DNA of 64,000 nt from Hylemonella gracilis ATCC 19624 (GCF_000211835.1 NZ_AEGR01000042.1:1-64000), one strand, 5' to 3'. Numbered from the stretch's first letter, positions 18,428 to 29,452 are shown. Translations and numbers: made by a program. The notes: a model not told the origin generated them from the sequence alone.

Positions 18428-19909
18428 TCACGCATCCAAGTCGAAAACAGCGATGCTTTCCACATGCGCGGTGTGCGGGAACATGTTCACCACCCCCGCA
18501 GCCGTGCAGCGATAGCCTGCCTGATGCACCAGCAGGCCCGCATCCCGCGCGAGGGTGGCGGGATTGCAGCTCACATAGACGATGCGCCGTGGCAAGACGT
18601 AGCCGGGCGCACTTTCCGGCGCTTGAACGAAGTCGGCCAAGGCCTTGGCCAGGGCGAACGCGCCTTCCCGCGGTGGATCGACCAGCCATTTCTGCGCAAC
18701 GCCGTAACTCAGCAAGTCCGCGGGGGCCAGTTCAAAAAGATTGCGCGCTTCGAACCGGGTTGGCGCCAGCGGGGTCCAGGGCGCGGCTCGCCGCTGTGCG
18801 TTGTAGCTGGCGTTTTCACGAGAACGCGCGACAAGTGCCTCGCTGCCCTCGATGCCCAGTACCTCACGCGCCTGCGTGGCCAGCGGCAGCGTGAAATTGC
18901 CCAGGCCGCAGAACCAGTCGATCACGCGTTCGCTCGATTGCACGTCCAGGAGGCGCAGGGCTCGCGTCACCAAGACGCGGTTGATATGCGGGTTGACCTG
19001 CGTGAAATCCGTGGGTTTGAAAGGCATCTCGATGCCGAATTCAGGCAAGCCATAGGCCAGGGGGACGGTGCCATCCTGTTCGTCCAGCCGATGCACCGTG
19101 TCCGGGCCCTTGGGCTGCAGCCACCACTGCACGCCATGGGCGCTGGCAAACGCCCGCAGCTTGGCCAAATCGCCCTGACTCAAGGGCTCCAGATGGCGCA
19201 ATACCAGCGCGGTCACCAGTTCACCGGCCAAGTTGAAACCGCAGGCCAATTCGATCTGCGGACAAGTTTCTATGGCCTCCATCGAGGCGATCAAGGCCCG
19301 CAGGGGCATCAACATGGCGCTGACATGCGGAGGCAGCACGGCACAGGTCTTGATGTCGGCGACGTAACGGCTCTTGCGCTCGTGGAAACCCACCAGCACC
19401 TCGCCCTTCTTGCGCACGTGCCGCACCGACAGGCGAGCACGGTAACGGTAGCCCCAGGCAGGCCCTTCGATCGGTCGCAGCAGCACCTCGGGGCGCACCT
19501 TGCCCAAGTGCCAGAGGTTGTCTTCCAGCACGCGTTGCTTCACCGCAACCTGCGCCGACGGCTCGAGGTGCTGCATCTTGCAGCCGCCACAGGCCTCGGC
19601 ATGAAGACCGAAATGCGGGCAAGCGGGCCGCACGCGTTGCGACGATTCTCGGTGGATGGCCGTGACGGTGCCCTGCTCCCAGTTGTTCTTGCGGCGGTGG
19701 ATGTTGGCGCTGACGACTTCGAACGGAAGTGCGCCCTCGACGAAAACCACCTTGCCTTTGGCATCGCCCCCATCGTCACCATCGCGGCGATGGGCGATGC
19801 CCTGGGCTTCGATGTCCAGCGATTCGATGTGCAAGGCGTCGGCGGGAAAGCCCGGCGACACGGCGCTGGCCGACGAGGACGCGGCCTCGAAAACAGACAC
19901 TGTGGACAT
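18428..19909 (-). CDS. rlmD: 23S rRNA (uracil-1939-C5)-methyltransferase RlmD
   Basis: 493 residues, SAM-dependent RNA methyltransferase. The N-terminal TRAM/OB domain ends near residue 85. The four-Cys Fe-S cluster uses [14 protein letters not shown] plus Cys in IKTCAVL. The SAM site includes [16 protein letters not shown], and the catalytic Cys and base are in [12 protein letters not shown] and [15 protein letters not shown]. Length is a little above the E. coli enzyme (433) because of an N-terminal extension and internal insertion. It lies 7 bp after the nlpD stop, so surE-pcm-nlpD-rlmD reads as one operon. Confidence 0.94.
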   Translation of the reverse strand: MSTVSVFEAASSSASAVSPGFPADALHIESLDIEAQGIAHRRDGDDGGDAKGKVVFVEGALPFEVVSANIHRRKNNWEQGTVTAIHRESSQRVRPACPHFGLHAEACGGCKMQHLEPSAQVAVKQRVLEDNLWHLGKVRPEVLLRPIEGPAWGYRYRARLSVRHVRKKGEVLVGFHERKSRYVADIKTCAVLPPHVSAMLMPLRALIASMEAIETCPQIELACGFNLAGELVTALVLRHLEPLSQGDLAKLRAFASAHGVQWWLQPKGPDTVHRLDEQDGTVPLAYGLPEFGIEMPFKPTDFTQVNPHINRVLVTRALRLLDVQSSERVIDWFCGLGNFTLPLATQAREVLGIEGSEALVARSRENASYNAQRRAAPWTPLAPTRFEARNLFELAPADLLSYGVAQKWLVDPPREGAFALAKALADFVQAPESAPGYVLPRRIVYVSCNPATLARDAGLLVHQAGYRCTAAGVVNMFPHTAHVESIAVFDLDA

Positions 19910-19916
19910 GACAGAC

Positions 19917-20897
19917 TCAGCGCTTGGGCAAGTACTGGGCCGGATTGACCGGCTTGCCCTGACGGCGCACCTCGAAGTGCAGCTTCACGCGGTCGGCATC
20001 GCTGTTGCCCATCTCGGCGATTTTCTGGCCGCGCTTGACGGCTTGGTCTTCCTTGACCAAGAGAGCGCGGTTGTGCGCGTAAGCCGTGAGGTAGGTGTTG
20101 TTGTGCTTGATGATGATGAGGTTGCCGTATCCGCGCAGCCCAGACCCTGCGTAAACGACGCGGCCGTCCGCCGCGGCGAGCACGGGTTCGCCCGCCGCGC
20201 CCCCGAGGTCCAAGCCCTTGTTTTTCAGCCCGTCGAAGCTGGCGATCACCGGGCCGGACACTGGCCATATCCACGTCAAGCCACCCGAGGAGGCCGCGTC
20301 GCCGCCCACCACCACGCTGGTGACCGGACGCGACGTCGGCGTGCCAGCAGTCGGTGGCGCGCTGGCGGCCTTGTCGCCCGCATCGTCATCCGGCTGGGGC
20401 GTCTCGCCGGGCGGGATCACGCGCAGCACCTGCCCGACGGCGATCTGATGACCATCGGGCAGGCCATTCCAACGCGCCAAATCTTTCCAGTGCTGCCCTG
20501 TCTCCAGGCCGATCCGGTAAAGGTTGTCGCCCTGCTTCACCGTGTAGTACCCAGGCTTGTCGGCGCCGCCCGCCGTCTCGACCGTGGCGGAGGGCACGGG
20601 TGTCACCACGGCCGCAGGGTTGGCACCGCTGCTGCCGCTGACAGGGCGAGTGCCGCCACTGGCGGAGGGCCGAGTCGGAGTGGACGCGCCAGAGGCCCGC
20701 TGCGGAAAACTGGGTGATTCGACGGTTGGACGGTTGACGGCCACCTCGCGGGCCTCAACGGGGGCGCGGCCGTTGCCCGCAGCGCACGCGGCCAATCCCG
20801 CAACCATCGCCACGACAACCATGAGCCCCGCGTAGCGCTTGAAGCACAAAAACAGCGTGGTATGGGGTCGCGTTGGCATGGCATCCGCAGAGGTCAT
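19917..20897 (-). CDS. nlpD: NlpD-type murein hydrolase activator lipoprotein
   Basis: 326 residues from ATG 20897, with AAGGAC upstream. Signal peptide with lipobox VAGLAAC, a Pro/Ser/Ala-rich linker, a LysM domain ([20 protein letters not shown]), a second linker, then a degenerate LytM/M23 domain ([57 protein letters not shown]). The zinc ligands of active M23 peptidases are not conserved (GLDL in place of GIDxHxxxG, LHFE in place of HLHFE), so like E. coli NlpD it should activate AmiC-type amidases at division rather than cut peptidoglycan itself. Confidence 0.93.
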   Translation of the reverse strand: MTSADAMPTRPHTTLFLCFKRYAGLMVVVAMVAGLAACAAGNGRAPVEAREVAVNRPTVESPSFPQRASGASTPTRPSASGGTRPVSGSSGANPAAVVTPVPSATVETAGGADKPGYYTVKQGDNLYRIGLETGQHWKDLARWNGLPDGHQIAVGQVLRVIPPGETPQPDDDAGDKAASAPPTAGTPTSRPVTSVVVGGDAASSGGLTWIWPVSGPVIASFDGLKNKGLDLGGAAGEPVLAAADGRVVYAGSGLRGYGNLIIIKHNNTYLTAYAHNRALLVKEDQAVKRGQKIAEMGNSDADRVKLHFEVRRQGKPVNPAQYLPKR

Positions 20898-20994
20898 CAG
20901 TTCAAAGTCCTTCGAGAAATGGATGGATTGCAACAAGCCAACCCGTTGTCCGAGAGTCACCCGAGGCGACAAGCGCCAGCGTTCGGGTGACGGC

Positions 20995-21903
20995 TCAAGC
21001 GATCCCCGATTTTAGGGGGACGAAATGCACAGCCTCCAACAGGGTATGACGCAAGCCCTCTGCGGTCTTGTCGAGCACCAGCAGTGCCTGCGTGGAAGCC
21101 CCGCTCGCACCGCCATGCGCGGTCATGGCCAGCACCGGCGCGACCAGGCGGCCTCCCTCGGCCAACTGATCCACCCAGGCTTGCGGTACCGCCTCCCCGC
21201 CCGCCGCGGCAATGATGCCCGCGTAGGGTGCGCCAGCCGCATACCCCGCCATGCCGTCACCAAACAGCAGGTGCACGTTGGGCAAGCGCAGGCCTCGCAT
21301 GTTCTCGCGGGCTTTTTCATGCAAGCCACGCAAGCGCTCGATGCTGTACACCTCGCGCGCCACACACGACAACACGGCGGCCTGATAGCCGCACCCGGTG
21401 CCGATCTCCAACACGCGCCCCGCCCCGCCCGCGAGCGCGGGGCCACCGCTGCGCTCGTTGTCCTGCGCGGACTTGGCCCTCGCATGCGCCAGCGCCGGAC
21501 AGTCCAGCAGCAATTCGATCATGCGTGCGACGACATTGGGTTTGGAAATCGTCTGCCCCAGGCCGATGGGCAGGCTGGTGTCTTCATAAGCCTGGGGCGC
21601 CAACGCCGTGTCCACGAAGCGGTGCCGCTCCACCCGGCCCATGGCCTCGAGCACCCGTGCGTCATGGATGCCCTGGGCGGCGAGTTTCTTCACCATGGCC
21701 TGACGCACGGCATGGGAATCCAAGCCGTGGCTAGCCGCCGGCCGCGTGGCACGGGTCAGATGGCCCACCGAGGAGTGGGCTTGTACTGGGGAAGGGGCAG
21801 GCTGCGTCCCCCGTGCCAGACCCGCGCCAGGCAGACCGCCGACCGCTGGCGTGCCTGCCGCACGGTCCAGGCGCACGGGAAATCCCGGACGTGCGCGGCT
21901 CAT
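20995..21903 (-). CDS. pcm: Protein-L-isoaspartate O-methyltransferase
   Basis: 302 residues from ATG 21903, which overlaps the surE stop by ATGA. It repairs isoaspartyl residues in aged proteins using SAM. The SAM-binding motif [17 protein letters not shown] and the substrate segment [16 protein letters not shown] are diagnostic. The first 90 residues are an unusual Pro/Arg/Ala-rich extension absent from E. coli Pcm (208 residues), and a Gly/Ser/Ala insertion ([19 protein letters not shown]) precedes the SAM motif. The conserved surE-pcm-nlpD context supports the call. Confidence 0.93.
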   Translation of the reverse strand: MSRARPGFPVRLDRAAGTPAVGGLPGAGLARGTQPAPSPVQAHSSVGHLTRATRPAASHGLDSHAVRQAMVKKLAAQGIHDARVLEAMGRVERHRFVDTALAPQAYEDTSLPIGLGQTISKPNVVARMIELLLDCPALAHARAKSAQDNERSGGPALAGGAGRVLEIGTGCGYQAAVLSCVAREVYSIERLRGLHEKARENMRGLRLPNVHLLFGDGMAGYAAGAPYAGIIAAAGGEAVPQAWVDQLAEGGRLVAPVLAMTAHGGASGASTQALLVLDKTAEGLRHTLLEAVHFVPLKSGIA

Positions 21904-22700
21904 GCGCCCGCCTTGAGCACGGGCGATGCGGACGCCTCGGCGGCTGCGGAAAGATGCGCGATCGATTGCGCCCAATAGCTCAGTGCTTCATGGTCGGTCA
22001 GGTCCACCTTCAGCGGCGTGACCGTGACATGGCCTTGCGCGGCGGCGTGGAAGTCCGTGCCCTCACTGTCGTCGAGCGCGGGGCCAGCGCCACCGATCCA
22101 GTACATGGTTTCACCCCGAGGATTGGTCTGCGTGATGACGGATTCGGCCGCGTGCCGACGACCCAGCCGGCAAACCTTGGTGGATTTGAGCTCTTCCCGT
22201 GGCAGATTGGGCAGATTGACATTGAGCAACCACGGCTTGAGCTTGGGCGTGGGGTGTGCCAGCAGTTGTTGCACCAGTTCGCGTGCCCGATCTGCCGCCG
22301 CGTCCAGATGCTTCCACCCTTTTTGCACCTGTGAAAAAGCGATGGCAGGAATGCCGAACAGATACCCCTCCATGGCGGCGCCCACGGTGCCCGAGTAGAT
22401 GGTGTCGTCGCCCATGTTCGCGCCGTTGTTGATGCCCGAGACCACCAGATCGGGCCGGTACCCCAGCAGCCCGGTCAGCGCGATGTGCACGCAGTCGGCC
22501 GGGGTGCCATTGACATAACGAAAGCCATTGGACGCGTGATGGACATAGAGCGGCGCGTTGAGCGTGAGCGCGTTCGACTTGGCGCTGTTGTTGTGCTCCG
22601 GCGCGATCACCTCGACCTCGGCCACGTCCTTGAGTGCCTCGTACAGCGCCACGATACCGGGCGCCTGGTAGCCATCGTCGTTCGAGATCAGGATTTTCAT
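21900..22700 (-). CDS. surE: 5'/3'-nucleotidase SurE
   Basis: 266 residues from ATG 22700 ([16 protein letters not shown]). SurE removes phosphate from nucleoside monophosphates and exopolyphosphate using a divalent metal. The metal-binding D8-D9 pair in SNDDG, Ser in [11 protein letters not shown] and Asn in [21 protein letters not shown] are present. No strong ribosome-binding site is seen before the ATG. First gene of surE-pcm-nlpD-rlmD; 214 bp of divergent intergenic DNA separate it from the quinone oxidoreductase gene. Confidence 0.95.
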   Translation of the reverse strand: MKILISNDDGYQAPGIVALYEALKDVAEVEVIAPEHNNSAKSNALTLNAPLYVHHASNGFRYVNGTPADCVHIALTGLLGYRPDLVVSGINNGANMGDDTIYSGTVGAAMEGYLFGIPAIAFSQVQKGWKHLDAAADRARELVQQLLAHPTPKLKPWLLNVNLPNLPREELKSTKVCRLGRRHAAESVITQTNPRGETMYWIGGAGPALDDSEGTDFHAAAQGHVTVTPLKVDLTDHEALSYWAQSIAHLSAAAEASASPVLKAGA

Positions 22701-22914
22701 GTTGGCGAAATTGTAGGGGCGAGGGCCCGGTTGTCTTTCCTGGCCGCTGCGGCACCCACTACGCCGCTCCCGCGGGCAGCTTGCGCGGGCACTCCTACCG
22801 TGGGTCGCAACTGGGACAGCCAGCGCACCATGCCAAGCCGTAAGATCGTCGCGCGCCATCAACGCGAACGTTCACACCGTCGCGACACAACAACGTAAGC
22901 CCGAGGAGACACCC

Positions 22915-23892
22915 ATGCATGCCTGGCTCTGCAGCAACCCCATTGGCGTCGACGCACTGGAATGGAAAGAACAAGCCACGCCCGAACCAGGCCCTGGCGA
23001 GGTATTGCTGGAACTCAAGGCCGCCAGCCTGAATTTTCCCGATCTGCTGATCGTGCAGAACAAGTACCAAATGAAGCCGCCCCTGCCCTTTGTTCCGGGC
23101 TCGGAGTACGCCGGCGTGGTGCGGGCTCTCGGCGAAGGTGTAACGCATCTGCAGATGGGTCAGGCCGTTGCCTGCCTCACCGGCACGGGCGGCTTCGCGA
23201 CCCACGCCCTGGCACCGGCAGACCGCTGCATGCCTCTGCCCAGCGGGTTTCCCTTTGAGGACGCGGCCGCCTTCATCATGACCTACGCCACCTCCCACCA
23301 TGCTCTGATCGACCGGGGCCAACTCAAGGCGGGCGAGACGGTGCTGGTGCTGGGCGCGGCCGGTGGCGTGGGCACGGCGGCCATCCAGATAGCCAAGGCG
23401 CAGGGCGCGCGCGTGATCGCCGCGGCGTCCAGCGAGGACAAGCTGGCGCTGTGCAAGAAAATCGGCGCAGACGTCGGCATCAACTACGCCGCGCAGGACC
23501 TGCGCGAGGCGATCAAGGCCGCCACGGCGGGCAAGGGGCCGGACGTGATCTACGACCCCGTGGGGGGCGACCTCGCCGAACCGGCCTTCCGTTCCATCGC
23601 CTGGCGTGGCCGTTACTTGGTGGTGGGTTTCGCCGCCAGCCCGACCATCCCCACGCTGCCCATGAACCTGCCCCTGCTCAAGGGCGCGTCCCTGGTCGGG
23701 GTGTTCTGGGGCGACTTCGCCCGACGTGAGCCCAAGTCCAACGCAGCCATGATGCAGACGCTCGCGCAGTGGTACGCCCAGGGAAAAGTCAAACCGGTCA
23801 TCGACCGCGTGCTGGCCATGCGTGAACTGAAGCAGGCTTATGCCTTGATGGGCTCGCGTCAGGTCAAGGGCAAGCTGGTGCTGGTGAACTGA
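22915..23892 (+). CDS. NADPH:quinone oxidoreductase (zinc-free MDR family)
   Basis: 325 residues, medium-chain reductase without the zinc ligands of alcohol dehydrogenases. N-terminal GroES-like domain (EVLLELKAASLNFPDLLIVQNKY, FVPGSEYAGVVRALGEGV), then a Rossmann domain with the NADPH motif GAAGGVGTAAIQIAKAQGA. It probably reduces quinones or alpha,beta-unsaturated carbonyls; the exact substrate is not predictable. GAGGAG lies about 7 nt before the ATG. Monocistronic and followed by a large inverted repeat. Confidence 0.9.
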   Translation: MHAWLCSNPIGVDALEWKEQATPEPGPGEVLLELKAASLNFPDLLIVQNKYQMKPPLPFVPGSEYAGVVRALGEGVTHLQMGQAVACLTGTGGFATHALAPADRCMPLPSGFPFEDAAAFIMTYATSHHALIDRGQLKAGETVLVLGAAGGVGTAAIQIAKAQGARVIAAASSEDKLALCKKIGADVGINYAAQDLREAIKAATAGKGPDVIYDPVGGDLAEPAFRSIAWRGRYLVVGFAASPTIPTLPMNLPLLKGASLVGVFWGDFARREPKSNAAMMQTLAQWYAQGKVKPVIDRVLAMRELKQAYALMGSRQVKGKLVLVN

Positions 23893-23930
23893 GCACCCCG
23901 AAGTGGGTCGGCGTCAAGCTCCGACCGCAG

Positions 23931-24015
23931 CGATGCGTTCGGGGCGGGCTGAGCCGCCGATTTCGATTTGCGCAGCACATCATAGGAGGCGGTGCAGCCC
24001 GCCCCGGACGCATCG
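23931..24015. repeat. 21-bp inverted repeat downstream of the quinone reductase gene
   Basis: The left arm (23931-23951) and right arm (23995-24015) are complementary over 21 bp with one mismatch and surround 43 bases. The inner part continues with GCCGCC/GGCGGT, and outside the arms CCG/CGG pairing resumes, so the whole could fold as one long hairpin. There is no T-run. It fills most of the gap between the quinone reductase gene and uvrC and could be a terminator-like structure or a small repeated element. Confidence 0.7.
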
Positions 24016-24065
24016 CGGACTCAGCAGGAATCCAGGACTGCGTGTGACACAGCGACAATACGCTC

Positions 24066-26057
24066 ATGTCCGCCGACACCGATGACACTCCGCCAGTCCA
24101 CTCCGAGGAACTGCTGAACCAGGTCGCCGCCCTGCCCTCGCTGCCGGGCGTCTACCGCTACTTCGACGCTGCGGGCGGCCTGCTCTACGTGGGCAAGGCG
24201 CGCAACCTCAAGAAGCGCGTCTCCAGCTACTTCCAAAAGCGACACGATGGCACCCGCATCGGCCACATGGTGGGCAAGATCGTGCGCATGGAGACGACCG
24301 TCGTTCGCTCCGAGGCCGAGGCCCTGCTGCTGGAAAACAACCTCATCAAGACCCAGCAGCCGCGCTACAACATCCTGTTTCGCGACGACAAGAGCTACCC
24401 CTACCTCAAGATGACCGCGGCCTCGGCGACGGCCGCCACCAACGAAGCCAGCGCCTGGACGCGCATGGCGTACTACCGCGGCGCAGTCGAGAAAAAGCAC
24501 CATTACTACGGCCCCTACCCGAGCGCCTGGGCGGTGAAAGAAGCCATCGTCCTGCTGCAGAAGGTCTTTCGCCTGCGGACTTGCGAAGACACGGTGTTCA
24601 GCAATCGCACCCGGCCCTGCCTGCTCTACCAGATCAAGCGTTGCTCGGGCCCCTGCGTGGGCTTGATCCAGCCAGAGGCCTACGCGCAGGATGTCGCGCA
24701 TGCCCAGGCCTTCCTTGATGGTGAAACCCAGCAGGTGCTGCAGCAACTGGAGGCGCGCATGCTGGGCCATTCCGAAAAGCTGGAGTTTGAACAGGCGGCG
24801 GAATTGCGCGACCAGATTTCCGCGCTGTCGAGCGTGCTGCACCAGCAAGCGGTGGAAAGCGTGGACGACCACGACGTGGACATCCTCGCCGTCAAGATCC
24901 ATGGCGGTCGCGCTTGCGTGAACCTGGCCATGGTGCGCGGCGGCCGACACTTGGGCGACCGGGCCTACTTCCCCAGCCACGTCGAGGACGCGGCTGCCTT
25001 GCATTTCGCCGAGGCGGAGGGCGACGACGCGCACGAGAGCGGTCCCTCGGTTGAAACCCAAGTGCTCGAAGCCTTCATCGCCCAGCACTATGTGCAGGTG
25101 CCAGCGGTGCCCACGCTGATCACGGGCGCGCAGGTCAGCGCCGAGTTGATGGAGGCGCTGACCGAGCAAACAGGACTGCGCATGCGCGCCGTTCACCAGC
25201 CTCGGGGGCAGCGCCGCATTTGGCTGGACATGGCCCAGACCAACGCAGACCTGCAGCTGGCCCGTCTGTTGGCCGAGGAAGGCTCGCAACAGGCGCGCAC
25301 GCGAGCATTGGCCGAGGCGCTGGATCTGCCCCAGGTCAGCGACCCTGCTGGGCTGGATGAGCTGCGCATCGAGTGCTTCGACATCTCGCACACGGCGGGC
25401 GAAGCCACGCAGGCTTCGTGCGTGGTCTTCCATCACCACAAGATGCAAAGCAGCGAGTACCGACGCTACAAGATCGACAACATCACGCCGGGGGACGACT
25501 ACGCCGCGATGCGCCAAGTGCTTACGCGGCGCTACGAACGCATCGCCGCGCGACTCTCCGAAGCGCGGCGCGAGGGCAGCACGGACAGCGTCATCCCGGC
25601 CCAGGCCGTGATGCCCGACCTGGTGCTGGTCGACGGCGGCAAGGGGCAGGTGTCGATGGCACGCGAGGTCTTCGAGCAGCTCGGCCTGGACCTTTCGATC
25701 ATCGTGGGCGTTGAAAAAGGCGAGGGGCGCAAGGTCGGTCTGGAGGAGCTGGTGTTCGCCGATGGCCGCGACAAGGTGTACTTGGGCAAGGATTCCGCCG
25801 CGCTGATGTTGGTGGCGCAGATCCGAGACGAGGCCCACCGTTTCGCCATCACGGGCATGCGCGCGGCGCGCGCCAAGGTGCGCACGGGCGGCAGCCGTCT
25901 TGAGGACATCCCTGGCATTGGGCCCAAGCGGCGCGCACGCTTGCTCCAGCGCTTCGGCGGGGCCCGCGGCGTGGAGGCCGCCAGCGTCGAGGACCTGGCG
26001 GCGGTCGAGGGGGTGTCGCACGAACTGGCGGAAATCATCTACCGTGCGCTGCACTGA
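24066..26057 (+). CDS. uvrC: Excinuclease ABC subunit C
   Basis: 663 residues. Nucleotide-excision-repair endonuclease that cuts both sides of a lesion with UvrB. The N-terminal GIY-YIG nuclease ([20 protein letters not shown]), the central UVR/UvrB-binding motif ([20 protein letters not shown]), the RNase H-like second nuclease domain ([37 protein letters not shown]) and the C-terminal helix-hairpin-helix ([20 protein letters not shown]) are all present. pgsA lies 72 bp downstream, the usual partner. Confidence 0.97.
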   Translation: MSADTDDTPPVHSEELLNQVAALPSLPGVYRYFDAAGGLLYVGKARNLKKRVSSYFQKRHDGTRIGHMVGKIVRMETTVVRSEAEALLLENNLIKTQQPRYNILFRDDKSYPYLKMTAASATAATNEASAWTRMAYYRGAVEKKHHYYGPYPSAWAVKEAIVLLQKVFRLRTCEDTVFSNRTRPCLLYQIKRCSGPCVGLIQPEAYAQDVAHAQAFLDGETQQVLQQLEARMLGHSEKLEFEQAAELRDQISALSSVLHQQAVESVDDHDVDILAVKIHGGRACVNLAMVRGGRHLGDRAYFPSHVEDAAALHFAEAEGDDAHESGPSVETQVLEAFIAQHYVQVPAVPTLITGAQVSAELMEALTEQTGLRMRAVHQPRGQRRIWLDMAQTNADLQLARLLAEEGSQQARTRALAEALDLPQVSDPAGLDELRIECFDISHTAGEATQASCVVFHHHKMQSSEYRRYKIDNITPGDDYAAMRQVLTRRYERIAARLSEARREGSTDSVIPAQAVMPDLVLVDGGKGQVSMAREVFEQLGLDLSIIVGVEKGEGRKVGLEELVFADGRDKVYLGKDSAALMLVAQIRDEAHRFAITGMRAARAKVRTGGSRLEDIPGIGPKRRARLLQRFGGARGVEAASVEDLAAVEGVSHELAEIIYRALH

Positions 26058-26129
26058 CCGGCAAAGCGTCCTGGGCCCGTTCAAGAGCGGCGCGCAACGT
26101 GAACAAATTCACAACACGACCGTGCCACA

Positions 26130-26702
26130 ATGCCATCCATGTTCTTCACCATCCCCACCCTGATGACTTGGGCGCGCATTGTCGCGATCCCGCTCATCGT
26201 CGGCGTGTTCTACCTTCCCTTGGAACCGCAAATCCGCAACCTGATCGCGACCGCCATGTTCGTGCTGTTCGCGCTGACGGACTGGCTGGACGGCTACCTC
26301 GCGCGCAAGTTGAACCAAGTCTCGGCCTTTGGCGCCTTCCTGGACCCGGTGGCGGACAAGTTCCTGGTCTGTGCCAGCCTGCTGGTGCTGGTGCACCTGG
26401 ACCGTGCCGACGTGTTCGTCGCGCTCATCATCATTGGCCGAGAGATCGCCATCTCAGCCCTGCGCGAATGGATGGCTCAAATCGGTGCTTCGCGCAGCGT
26501 CGCGGTGCATATGCTGGGCAAGCTCAAGACCACGTCGCAGATGGTGGCGATCCCCTTTCTGCTCTACGACGGCCTGGTGTTGGGCCTGATCGACACGCAC
26601 GTCTGGGGCACGGTGCTGATCTGGATCGCCGCGGTGCTGACGGTCTGGTCCATGGTGTACTACCTTCGCAAGGCCTTGCCTGAGATCCGGGCCAAGGTGT
26701 GA
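26130..26702 (+). CDS. pgsA: CDP-diacylglycerol--glycerol-3-phosphate 3-phosphatidyltransferase
   Basis: 190 residues; integral membrane enzyme making phosphatidylglycerol phosphate. The CDP-alcohol phosphatidyltransferase motif D-G-x2-A-R-x8-G-x3-D-x3-D is seen in DGYLARKLNQVSAFGAFLDPVADK. About five or six membrane spans. The start may be ATG 26130 or the ATG three codons later (MFFTIPTLMTWARI). Follows uvrC as in many proteobacteria. Confidence 0.95.
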   Translation: MPSMFFTIPTLMTWARIVAIPLIVGVFYLPLEPQIRNLIATAMFVLFALTDWLDGYLARKLNQVSAFGAFLDPVADKFLVCASLLVLVHLDRADVFVALIIIGREIAISALREWMAQIGASRSVAVHMLGKLKTTSQMVAIPFLLYDGLVLGLIDTHVWGTVLIWIAAVLTVWSMVYYLRKALPEIRAKV

Positions 26703-26842
26703 TTCGCGGCCACACCCAGGTCTGCGAAGGGGAAACGATTCGTCACGCATGAAATATCCCGCATGCTTTCGTCGCATCGGCTGGCACGGGAAATGCGTCT
26801 AGAATTCGCGTCCCGCGCCGCCAAGGTGGCTGCAAGCCTTGA

Positions 26843-26871
26843 TTGACATGGCCCAAGTCCATCGCTCTAAT
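26843..26871 (+). promoter_or_regulatory. Consensus sigma-70 promoter for hup
   Basis: TTGACA and TCTAAT are separated by exactly 17 bp, a near-perfect sigma-70 promoter. The start point would be near 26878, leaving a leader of about 120 nt before the HU GTG start. It fits the strong expression expected of HU and possibly also drives the tRNA-Val gene just downstream. Confidence 0.75.
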
Positions 26872-26999
26872 TACTGCACCCAAACAAGCGGGTGCCCAAT
26901 TGCAGATTGCCCTGCATGCGTCACCGGTCACCGGTCCGGTGCGAACAGGATGCAATGAGGCAGACCGATTAACCTAGTTCCACGTACAAGGGGATTTTT

Positions 27000-27272
27000 G
27001 TGAACAAAACCGAACTGATCGAGCACATCGCCAAGAACGCAGACATTTCCAAGGCAGCGGCCACCCGGGCTCTGGAGTCCGTGATCGGTGCAGTCAAAAC
27101 CACGCTGAAAAAAGGCGGTTCGGTGTCTCTCGTCGGCTTCGGCACGTTCGCCGTGACCAAGCGCGCTGCTCGCACGGGCCGCAACCCGCGCACCGGCGAC
27201 ACGATTAAAATCAAGGCTGCCAAGCTCCCGAAGTTCCGTCCGGGCAAGGCGTTGAAGGACGCCTTGAACTGA
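27000..27272 (+). CDS. hupB: DNA-binding protein HU
   Basis: 90 residues, GTG start at 27000 with AAGGGG 6 nt upstream. The DNABII signature [21 protein letters not shown] is complete, including the beta-arm Pro of GRNPRTG. Nonspecific DNA bender of the nucleoid. [19 protein letters not shown] is the typical HU-beta N-terminus. The 297-bp gap upstream contains a consensus promoter; tRNA-Val follows after 46 bp and ppiD comes next, the standard Burkholderiales order. Confidence 0.97.
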   Translation: MNKTELIEHIAKNADISKAAATRALESVIGAVKTTLKKGGSVSLVGFGTFAVTKRAARTGRNPRTGDTIKIKAAKLPKFRPGKALKDALN

Positions 27273-27318
27273 CCATGGATCGAGTGTTGGGGCTCGCGTT
27301 TGCGGGTTTCAACCGGTG

Positions 27319-27394
27319 GGGTGCTTAGCTCAGTTGGTAGAGCGGCGCCCTTACAAGGCGTAGGTCGGCGGTTCGAGACCGTCAGCACCCACCA
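27319..27394 (+). tRNA. tRNA-Val (anticodon TAC)
   Basis: Acceptor GGGTGCT pairs with AGCACCC; the D arm (AGCTCAGTTGGTAGAGC), the anticodon stem-loop GCGCC-CTTACAA-GGCGT giving anticodon TAC, and the T loop GGTTCGAGACC are all present. The CCA end is encoded (27392-27394). A terminator follows 8 bp later. It may be co-transcribed with hupB. Confidence 0.97.
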
Positions 27395-27402
27395 CCGAAG
27401 CG

Positions 27403-27429
27403 AAGGCGAACATTGCGTTCGCCTTTTTT
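27403..27429 (+). terminator. Intrinsic terminator after tRNA-Val
   Basis: AAGGCGAAC and GTTCGCCTT form a perfect nine-pair stem around ATTGC, followed by a run of T to 27429. Ends the hupB-tRNA-Val unit. Confidence 0.9.
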
Positions 27430-27480
27430 CTTGTCAACGTTATCGGCTTTTATTTTTCCCTTGCCCGGAGACCCGTGCCC

Positions 27481-29424
27481 ATGTTTGAAAACCTGCGCAA
27501 GCACAACAAGATCCTGATGGCGGTGCTGGTGCTGCTCATCGTCCCGTCCTTCGTTCTGGTGGGCATTGATGGCTACACCCGCATGACGCAGAAGGACCGA
27601 GTCGTGGCCCACGTGGGCAAGATCGAGATCACGCAGGGTGAATGGGATGCCGCGCACCGTTCTGAGACCGACCGTCTGCGCCAGATGATGCCCAATCTCG
27701 ATGCGCGATTGCTCGACTCCGATGCGGCGCGGCGCGGTGTGCTCGAACGCATGATTCGCGAACGTGTGCTGCAGCAAGCTGCGCTGGATGCTCAATTGAA
27801 CGTGAGCGACGCCCGCCTCTTCCAGGAACTGCAAACGATTCCCGCGATTTCCCAACTCCGCAATGCCCAAGGGAAAATCGACATGGAAGCCTACCAGGCC
27901 CTTCTGGCCCGCCAAGGCATGAGCCCCGCGGGTTTTGAAGCCCAACTGCGCGCGGACCTCGCCGTCAATCAGATCCAATCGAGCGTGACGGGCACCGCCG
28001 TGCAGACCAATACGTCCGCTGACTTGGCCCTGGATGCCTGGCTGGAGCGCCGCGAGGTGCAAGTGGCGAGGTTCACGCCCGCCGACTACGCGACTCGCGT
28101 GCAGGTATCGGAAGCCGACCTTCAAGCCTACTGGCAAGCCAACCAAGGGCTTTTTCAAGCGCCGGAGCAGGCACGCATCGAGTACATCGTGCTGGACATC
28201 GACGCCCTGCGCAAAGAGGCGCGGGTGAACGAGGAAGATCTGCGCAACTACTATGAGCAAAACGTGGACCGTCTCAGCGGGCCCGAAGAGCGCCGCGCCA
28301 GTCACATCCTGATCACCGCGGCCAAGGATGCCCCGGCCGCTGAGCGCCAGAAGGCGCGCGAGCAGGCCCAGGCTCTGCTGGCCGAGCTGCGCAAGGCACC
28401 GGCCAACGCACAGGCCAAGCTGTTCGCCGAACTGGCTCGCAAACACTCGCAAGACCCTGGCTCGGCCTCTCGTGGTGGCGACTTGGGCTACTTCGGCCGC
28501 AAAGCCATGACCCTGCCCTTTGAAGAGGCGGCATTCGCCCTCAAGCAGGGAGAGCTCAGCGACGTCGTGGAAACCGACTTCGGCTACCACGTGATCACCG
28601 TGACTGGCATCAAAAAACCCAAGGCCAAGACTTACGCCGAGCTGCGCCCCAGCCTGGAAGCTGAAATCCGCAGCCAGCAGGCCCAAACACGTTATGCCGA
28701 GGCCGCCGAGGCCTTCACCAATGGCGTCTATGAGCAGCCCGACAGCCTCAAGCCAGTGGCCGATCAGTTGCGCTTGAGCATACAAACCGCCACTGTCAGC
28801 CGTGAGCCCGCGCAGGTCACCGCCGACGCGCAGGGCGTGCTGACCAATGCCCGCTTGCTGTCCGCGGTGTTCAGCGACGACGCCATTCAGGCCAAACGCA
28901 ACACCGAGGCAGTGGAAATCAGCCCCAGCCGTCTGGCCGCAGCACGCGTCGTGCAGCATCTTCCTGCCCGCACTCTGCCTCTGGCCGAGGTGCAGGCCGC
29001 CGTGCGCGAGCGCGTCGTCAGCGCGCGCGCGGCGCAACTGGCACGAGAGGACGGACAGGCCAAGCTGGCTGCGTGGAAAGCCACGCCGGCGCAGGCCAAA
29101 CTCGGCGCCGCCGAAGTTGTGTCACGGGACCAAGCCCGCAACCTCCCACGCGCCCTGCTCGACGCCGTGCTGCGCGCCGATCTGCAATCGGCGGCAACCA
29201 ACCCTGTCTGGGTAGGCACCGATCTTGGCGAACAAGGCTACATCCTGGCCCGAGTGAACCGACGCATTGAACGCGCGCCTGCCGTCGAACCCGGCCAGCA
29301 AAATCAGCAGCGCCTTCAGTATTTGCAATGGTGGACCCAGGCAGAGAACGAGGCCTACTACCAATTGCTGCGCCAACGCCTGAAGACGCGCATCGATCTG
29401 CCCGCGCCTGCGCCAAAAGGCTAA
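27481..29424 (+). CDS. ppiD: Periplasmic peptidyl-prolyl isomerase/chaperone PpiD
   Basis: 647 residues from ATG 27481 (a GTG two codons earlier sits too close to GGAG). One N-terminal membrane anchor ([20 protein letters not shown]) places the rest in the periplasm. A SurA/PpiD-like N-terminal chaperone region (about 40-240) precedes a parvulin domain ([49 protein letters not shown]) and a long C-terminal region. PpiD works at the Sec translocon to help folding of exported proteins. Follows tRNA-Val. Confidence 0.94.
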   Translation: MFENLRKHNKILMAVLVLLIVPSFVLVGIDGYTRMTQKDRVVAHVGKIEITQGEWDAAHRSETDRLRQMMPNLDARLLDSDAARRGVLERMIRERVLQQAALDAQLNVSDARLFQELQTIPAISQLRNAQGKIDMEAYQALLARQGMSPAGFEAQLRADLAVNQIQSSVTGTAVQTNTSADLALDAWLERREVQVARFTPADYATRVQVSEADLQAYWQANQGLFQAPEQARIEYIVLDIDALRKEARVNEEDLRNYYEQNVDRLSGPEERRASHILITAAKDAPAAERQKAREQAQALLAELRKAPANAQAKLFAELARKHSQDPGSASRGGDLGYFGRKAMTLPFEEAAFALKQGELSDVVETDFGYHVITVTGIKKPKAKTYAELRPSLEAEIRSQQAQTRYAEAAEAFTNGVYEQPDSLKPVADQLRLSIQTATVSREPAQVTADAQGVLTNARLLSAVFSDDAIQAKRNTEAVEISPSRLAAARVVQHLPARTLPLAEVQAAVRERVVSARAAQLAREDGQAKLAAWKATPAQAKLGAAEVVSRDQARNLPRALLDAVLRADLQSAATNPVWVGTDLGEQGYILARVNRRIERAPAVEPGQQNQQRLQYLQWWTQAENEAYYQLLRQRLKTRIDLPAPAPKG

Positions 29425-29434
29425 AGCTTGACGC

Positions 29435-29440
29435 TATAAT
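29435..29440 (+). promoter_or_regulatory. -10 box upstream of tRNA-His
   Basis: A perfect TATAAT lies 12 bp before the tRNA-His gene, just after the ppiD stop. No good -35 box is seen at 16-18 bp, so the promoter is judged on the -10 alone. Confidence 0.5.
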
Positions 29441-29452
29441 CTCGCCCTTACG

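Noticed and set aside
24021-26084. 687-residue minus-strand reading opposite uvrC
   Set aside because: An antisense shadow produced by high GC third positions; uvrC on the plus strand carries all catalytic motifs.
27300-27488. 62-residue reading covering tRNA-Val
   Set aside because: It overlaps the complete tRNA-Val gene and its terminator and is not a protein gene.
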